Origin: Hyphomicrobiales bacterium
GTDB taxonomy: Bacteria > Pseudomonadota > Alphaproteobacteria > Rhizobiales > Xanthobacteraceae
Reading direction: 5' to 3'
DNA: 64,000 nt
Assembly (NCBI GenBank): GCA_016185205.1
Contig: JACPOA010000032.1
Coordinates: 62,001 to 126,000, forward strand
The notes beneath the pieces were generated by a model. It had not been told where the DNA came from, did not search any database, and saw nothing but the letters and a program-made list of their open reading frames with translations. A program made the translations under genes and the position numbers. Below, one piece after another: positions 59,049-64,000 of the stretch; the first letter of the stretch is position 1, and each line of letters begins with the position of its first letter.

Positions 59049-61124
59049 TCAAGCGAATTTCTTCTGCACTTCGGCGGACACGTTGGCGGGTAGTTCGGCG
59101 TAGTGATCGAATTGCATGGTGAATGTGGCGCGGCCCTGAGACATGGACCGCAGTTGGTTGACGTAGCCGAACATGTTCATCAGCGGCACCATCGCGTTGA
59201 TCACGTTGGCATTGCCGCGCATGTCCTGGCCCTGGATTTGCCCACGTCGCGAATTGAGATCGCCGATGACGGAGCCGGTGTAATCCTCCGGCGTCACGCA
59301 TTCGACTTTCATGATCGGCTCGAGCAGGACGGGCCGCGCCCTCAGCATGGCTTCCTTCAAGGCCGCGCGCGCGGCGATTTCGAAGGCGAGCGCCGAGGAG
59401 TCGACGTCGTGATAGCGGCCGTCGATCAGCGTCACCTTGAGATCGACCACCGGGAAGCCGGCGAGCACGCCGGAGCCGAGCACCGATTCGAGGCCCTTCT
59501 CGACGCCGGGGATGTATTCCTTCGGCACCGCGCCGCCGACCACGTCATTGACGAATTCGAACGGCGTGCCGGGCGGCGTCGGCTCGATGACGATCTTGAC
59601 CTGCGCGAACTGGCCGGAACCGCCGGTCTGCTTCTTGTGGGTGTAATCGTGCTCGACGCGCTGGGTGATGCGCTCGCGGAAGGCCACCTGCGGCGCGCCG
59701 ATATTGGCGTCGACCTTGTAGGTGCGCTTGAGAATGTCGACCTTGATGTCGAGATGCAGTTCGCCCATGCCCTTGAGGATGGTCTGGCCGCTCTCGATGT
59801 CGGTCGACACGCGGAATGAGGGATCCTCGGCCGCGAGCTTGGCGAGCGCGACACCGAGCTTTTCCTGGTCGGCTTTCGACTTCGGCTCGATCGCGATCTC
59901 GATCACCGGATCGGGGAATTCCATCTTTTCCAGGATCACCGGCTGCTTGGCGTCGCACAGCGTATCGCCGGTGCGCACTTCCTTGAGGCCGGCCAGCGCG
60001 ACGATGTCGCCGGCATAGGCTTCCTTGATGTCCTCGCGGTTGTTCGCATGCATCAGCAGCATGCGGCCGATACGCTCTTTGCGTTCCTTGGTCGAATTGA
60101 TCACGCCGGTGCCACTGGTGAGCGTGCCGGAATAGATGCGGCAGAAGGTGATGGTGCCGACGAAGGGGTCGTCCATGATCTTGAAGGCGAGCAGCGCCAT
60201 CGGCGCGTTGTCCTTCGGCTCGCGGATAACGTCTTCGCCGTTGTCGGGATTGATGCCGTGAATCGGCGGCACGTCGAGCGGGCTCGGCAGATAGTCGACC
60301 ACCGCGTCGAGCAGCGGCTGCACGCCCTTGTTCTTGAACGCCGACCCGCACAGCACCGGAAAGAAGGCGCCGGAAATCACGGCCTTGCGGAGCAGCTTCT
60401 TGACGGTCGCCTCGTCGGGCATCTTGCCTTCGAGGTAGGCGGTCGCGGCGTCATCGTCGAGTTCGCAGACCGCTTCGATCATCTTGTCGCGGTATTCCTG
60501 GGCCTGATCGAGCATGTCGGCCGGAATGTCGATGTCCTGGTATTTGGCGCCGAGCGACTCGTCGTCCCAGATCACGCCCTTCATGCGCACCAGGTCGATC
60601 AAGCCCTTGTATTGCTGCTCGGAGCCGATCGGGAGCTGGATGGCGATCGGCTTGGCGCCGAGCCGGGTCTTGATGTCTTCCAGACACTTGAAGAAGTCGG
60701 CGCCGATCTTGTCCATCTTGTTGGCGAACACGATGCGCGGAACTTTGTATTTGTCGCCCTGGCGCCAAACCGTCTCGGTCTGCGGCTCGACGCCCTGGTT
60801 GGAATCGAGCACGACGACGGCACCGTCGAGCACGCGCAGCGAACGCTCCACCTCGATGGTGAAGTCGACGTGGCCGGGGGTGTCGATGATGTTGAGGCGC
60901 TTTTCTTTCCAGAACGCGGTGGTCGCGGCCGAGGTGATGGTGATGCCGCGTTCCTGCTCCTGCTCCATCCAATCCATTGTCGCGGCGCCTTCGTGCACCT
61001 CGCCAATCTTATGGCTCTTGCCGGTGTAATAGAGGATCCGCTCCGTGGTCGTGGTTTTCCCGGCATCGATGTGGGCCATGATGCCGAAATTGCGGTAGTC
61101 CTCGATTGCGTGGACGCGGGGCAT
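59049..61124 (-). CDS. fusA: Elongation factor G
   Basis: 691 residues: [20 protein letters not shown] (G1), [30 protein letters not shown] (G3), [10 protein letters not shown] (G4). Domains 3 to 5 follow, with [20 protein letters not shown]. It drives translocation. Standard order rpsL-rpsG-fusA-tuf. Confidence 0.98.
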   Translation of the reverse strand: MPRVHAIEDYRNFGIMAHIDAGKTTTTERILYYTGKSHKIGEVHEGAATMDWMEQEQERGITITSAATTAFWKEKRLNIIDTPGHVDFTIEVERSLRVLDGAVVVLDSNQGVEPQTETVWRQGDKYKVPRIVFANKMDKIGADFFKCLEDIKTRLGAKPIAIQLPIGSEQQYKGLIDLVRMKGVIWDDESLGAKYQDIDIPADMLDQAQEYRDKMIEAVCELDDDAATAYLEGKMPDEATVKKLLRKAVISGAFFPVLCGSAFKNKGVQPLLDAVVDYLPSPLDVPPIHGINPDNGEDVIREPKDNAPMALLAFKIMDDPFVGTITFCRIYSGTLTSGTGVINSTKERKERIGRMLLMHANNREDIKEAYAGDIVALAGLKEVRTGDTLCDAKQPVILEKMEFPDPVIEIAIEPKSKADQEKLGVALAKLAAEDPSFRVSTDIESGQTILKGMGELHLDIKVDILKRTYKVDANIGAPQVAFRERITQRVEHDYTHKKQTGGSGQFAQVKIVIEPTPPGTPFEFVNDVVGGAVPKEYIPGVEKGLESVLGSGVLAGFPVVDLKVTLIDGRYHDVDSSALAFEIAARAALKEAMLRARPVLLEPIMKVECVTPEDYTGSVIGDLNSRRGQIQGQDMRGNANVINAMVPLMNMFGYVNQLRSMSQGRATFTMQFDHYAELPANVSAEVQKKFA

Positions 61125-61154
61125 AGCAGCTCTATTCCTTGAGGTTATTCGCCG

Positions 61155-61721
<567 letters not shown>

Positions 61722-61785
61722 TCAGTTTGCCTCTCGGGTTCCCCGGGTCTCGCTTCGCTCGCCCGGGGATCTCCGCATAGCGACC

Positions 61786-62157
61786 CTATTTGGGTCGCTT
61801 TGCTCCGTACTTCGAACGGCGCTGCTTGCGGTTCTTGACGCCCTGCGTGTCGAGCACGCCGCGCAGGATGTGATAGCGCACGCCCGGCAGATCCTTGACG
61901 CGGCCGCCACGGATCATCACCACCGAGTGCTCCTGCAGATTGTGCCCCTCGCCCGGGATGTAGCCGATCACCTCGAAGCCGTTGGTCAGGCGCACCTTGG
62001 CGACCTTGCGCAGCGCCGAGTTCGGCTTCTTCGGGGTGGTCGTATAGACGCGGGTACAGACGCCGCGCTTCTGCGGCGAGGACTGCAGCGCCGGCGCCGT
62101 GTTGCGGGCCTGCAGTGGCTTGCGCGGTTTGGCAATCAACTGGTTAATCGTCGGCAT
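61786..62157 (-). CDS. rpsL: 30S ribosomal protein S12
   Basis: 123 residues: [60 protein letters not shown]. It decodes at the A site. K43 in TTPKKPNS and K88-equivalent in [10 protein letters not shown] are the known streptomycin-resistance sites; here both are the wild-type Lys. First gene of the str operon. Confidence 0.98.
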   Translation of the reverse strand: MPTINQLIAKPRKPLQARNTAPALQSSPQKRGVCTRVYTTTPKKPNSALRKVAKVRLTNGFEVIGYIPGEGHNLQEHSVVMIRGGRVKDLPGVRYHILRGVLDTQGVKNRKQRRSKYGAKRPK

Positions 62158-62609
62158 CGTTCGCCTTCGCTACCTTCGTTTTGGGCGTGAGCGCCCGGCA
62201 TCTTTGCGCGGAAAGCGTCCGCGCTCGTTGTCTTGCGCGTCGTTTCCGCGCGCAAAACGAAATCGCGCCATCCGCTCGACGCGGGGGCGCTTTTCCGTTC
62301 GGACGACCGTGACGCGGTTCGCGCATCGCGGCCATGCACTCGATCGTCTGACAGTGGCTGTCAGTGGCAGCGTTTGAGCTTCATCCGTCGAGGCGATGCG
62401 CCAGCCAAGCTCTGAGAAATACTTAACACTCTCAAAGGGTTAGCCGTGCGGCCGTTCCGAACAAGCGAAGCTCACCGCCTGCCGTGAAGTGGGGCGTATG
62501 TATCGGCCACGTCCTCTCAAGTCAAGGCGAAAAGGGCCGAAATATCGAGGTTTCGCGGCCTTTAGCCGCGTTCACACCGCGGCGGCAATCTTGGGTCAAT
62601 CGCAGAGTA
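62158..62609. other. Non-coding gap between rpoC and the str operon
   Basis: About 450 bases without a convincing gene. The str-operon promoter must lie here, on the minus strand. CTGACA-GTGGC-TGTCAG at 62348-62364 is a perfect short palindrome that could be a regulatory site or hairpin. No consensus promoter could be picked out by eye. Confidence 0.5.
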
Positions 62610-62635
62610 AAAGGGCCGCCCGAAGGCGGCCCTTT
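62610..62635 (-). terminator. Terminator after rpoC
   Basis: AAAGGGCCGCC, loop CGAA, GGCGGCCCTTT: a perfect 11-bp stem 22 bases after the rpoC stop, followed on the transcript by TTTACTC. It closes the rpoBC transcript ahead of the str operon. Confidence 0.85.
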
Positions 62636-62657
62636 CGATGTCGTGATGGCGAAGCGC

Positions 62658-64000
62658 CTATTCGGCCGCCGGCAGGGCTGGAGCCGCCGCCGCTTCGGCC
62701 GCGGAAGCGGCCTTGGCCGCATCCTTCTCGCGCTCCTCGAGGATGAGGGCGTCGCGTTTGACCGCGACCTCGCGCAACTGGTTCATCATCGCGCCGGTGC
62801 CGGCCGGGATCAGGCGGCCGACGATGACGTTTTCCTTGAGGCCGTCGAGGGTGTCCGCCTTGCCGTTGACCGCGGCCTCGGTGAGCACACGCGTGGTCTC
62901 CTGGAACGAGGCCGCCGAGATGAAGGAGCGGGTCTGCAAGCTGGCCTTGGTGATGCCGAGCAATACGGGGTGTCCGCTCGCCGGCTTCTTGCCCTCGGCT
63001 TCCATGCGGACGTTGATTTCGTCCATCTCGCTCCGATCGATCTGCTCGCTCTGCAACAACTCGGTATCGCCGGCGTCGTCGATCTCGACCTTCTGCAACA
63101 TCTGGCGAACGATCACCTCGATGTGCTTGTCGTTGATATTGACGCCCTGCAGCCGGTAGACCTCCTGGATTTCGTTCACCAGATAGGCGGCCAGCTCCTC
63201 GACACCCTTGATGGCGAGAATGTCGTGCGGGGCTGGATTGCCCTCGACGATATAGTCGCCCTTCTCGATGACGTCGCCATCCTGCAGATGGATGTGCTTG
63301 CCTTTCGGGATCAGATACTCCTTCGGCTCGTCGCCCTTGCCGGTCGGCTCGATGGTGATGCGGCGCTTGTTCTTGTAATCCTTGCCGAACCGCACCGTGC
63401 CGCCGATCTCGGCGATGATCGCCGCGTCCTTCGGCTTGCGCGCCTCGAACAGCTCCGCCACCCGCGGCAGACCGCCGGTGATGTCACGGGTCTTGGCGCT
63501 TTCGGTCGGAATACGCGCGATCACGTCGCCCGCCTTCACCTTGCCGCCCGGATCGACCGAGATAACCGCGTCGACCGCGAGCTGGTAACGGGCTTCGCCG
63601 CCGCGCGCGAGCTTGAGAATCTTGCCGTCCTTGCCCTTGATGATCATCGCCGGACGCAGGTCAGCCTGGTTACGGGACGAGCCGGTGCGCCAGTCGATCA
63701 CTACGCGCTTGGCGATACCGGTCGACTCGTCGACCGCTTCCGACATCGACAGACCGTCGACCAGGTCTTCGAAGGCGATCGATCCCTCGACCTCGGTGAG
63801 GATCGGCCGAGTATACGGATCCCACTCGGCGATACGCTGGCCGCGCTTGATCTTGTCGCCGTCATCGACGCGCATGCGTGCGCCATACGGAATGCGGTGA
63901 TGCGCGCGCTCGGTGCCGTCGGGGTCGATCACCGCCACCACCATGTTTCGCACCATCGCCACCACGTCGCCGTCCGAGTTCTTGGCGATGTTTTTGCCCT
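62658..64000 (-). CDS. rpoC: RNA polymerase beta' subunit, C-terminal part (gene runs off the window)
   Basis: About 447 residues of the C-terminal part are visible and the frame is open to the window edge. [22 protein letters not shown] is the conserved [15 protein letters not shown] region. [20 protein letters not shown] and [20 protein letters not shown] follow, near the omega-binding end. The tail ([20 protein letters not shown]) is Ala/Glu-rich. It makes the catalytic clamp with RpoB, which is not in view. Confidence 0.97.
   Translation of the reverse strand, partial: GKNIAKNSDGDVVAMVRNMVVAVIDPDGTERAHHRIPYGARMRVDDGDKIKRGQRIAEWDPYTRPILTEVEGSIAFEDLVDGLSMSEAVDESTGIAKRVVIDWRTGSSRNQADLRPAMIIKGKDGKILKLARGGEARYQLAVDAVISVDPGGKVKAGDVIARIPTESAKTRDITGGLPRVAELFEARKPKDAAIIAEIGGTVRFGKDYKNKRRITIEPTGKGDEPKEYLIPKGKHIHLQDGDVIEKGDYIVEGNPAPHDILAIKGVEELAAYLVNEIQEVYRLQGVNINDKHIEVIVRQMLQKVEIDDAGDTELLQSEQIDRSEMDEINVRMEAEGKKPASGHPVLLGITKASLQTRSFISAASFQETTRVLTEAAVNGKADTLDGLKENVIVGRLIPAGTGAMMNQLREVAVKRDALILEEREKDAAKAASAAEAAAAPALPAAE

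Overview
The window is a high-GC alphaproteobacterial chromosome segment, most likely Hyphomicrobiales (Rhizobiales) close to Bradyrhizobium, Rhodopseudomonas or Pseudolabrys. The evidence is the rpoC / rpsL-rpsG-fusA-tuf / S10-spc-alpha gene order on one strand, an ATP12-type F1-ATPase assembly factor, an ivd plus pccA/pccB catabolic set, and dispersed short palindromes of the kind common in these genomes. No species is claimed.

Layout. 1-2.9 kb: the start of an aldo/keto reductase, a periplasmic cupredoxin plus FTR1 iron permease pair, a small HTH protein and a vapBC-like toxin-antitoxin pair. 2.9-12 kb: isovaleryl-CoA dehydrogenase, a GGDEF-EAL protein, two tandem polysaccharide deacetylases, tRNA-Leu(GAG), an orphan FliN-like protein, lipB, acylphosphatase and pccA. 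12-22.4 kb: a secreted alkaline-phosphatase-superfamily enzyme, 1-Cys peroxiredoxin, thioesterase, two EamA transporters, small membrane proteins, an AhpD-like protein, a cupin, a metallo-beta-lactamase-fold protein and a Bug-type binding protein. 22.4-25.5 kb: an accessory stretch with a strongly folded non-coding segment and two AT-richer genes, one resembling Abi-alpha. 25.5-42.7 kb: pccB, a Gln-rich secreted protein, TPR protein, ATP12, a three-gene 2-oxoacid:acceptor oxidoreductase operon, an RluC-type pseudouridine synthase, a ParE/RelE toxin-antitoxin pair, an HNH endonuclease beside rarA, a DegQ-type protease and a di-haem cytochrome c. 42.7-64 kb: rplQ back through the alpha, spc, S10 and str operons to the 3' part of rpoC, all on the minus strand.

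How the genes fit together. Ivd and PccA/PccB form part of branched-chain amino-acid and odd-chain acyl-CoA breakdown. The FAD/iron-sulphur protein and the two 2-oxoacid oxidoreductase subunits look like one enzyme with its own pyridine-nucleotide module. The str-S10-spc-alpha block supplies ribosomal proteins, elongation factors, SecY, adenylate kinase and RNA polymerase subunits.

The most interesting locus is the 3' end of rarA. Its last 101 bp exist twice (93/101 identical, no gaps, 6 of 8 differences synonymous), flanking an HNH endonuclease gene. The HNH reading frame is continuous with rarA except for the rarA stop codon and has no good start of its own. The displaced copy keeps an ATGA overlap with the next gene. 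This suggests an endonuclease element that invaded the gene end and brought a replacement 3' end with it.
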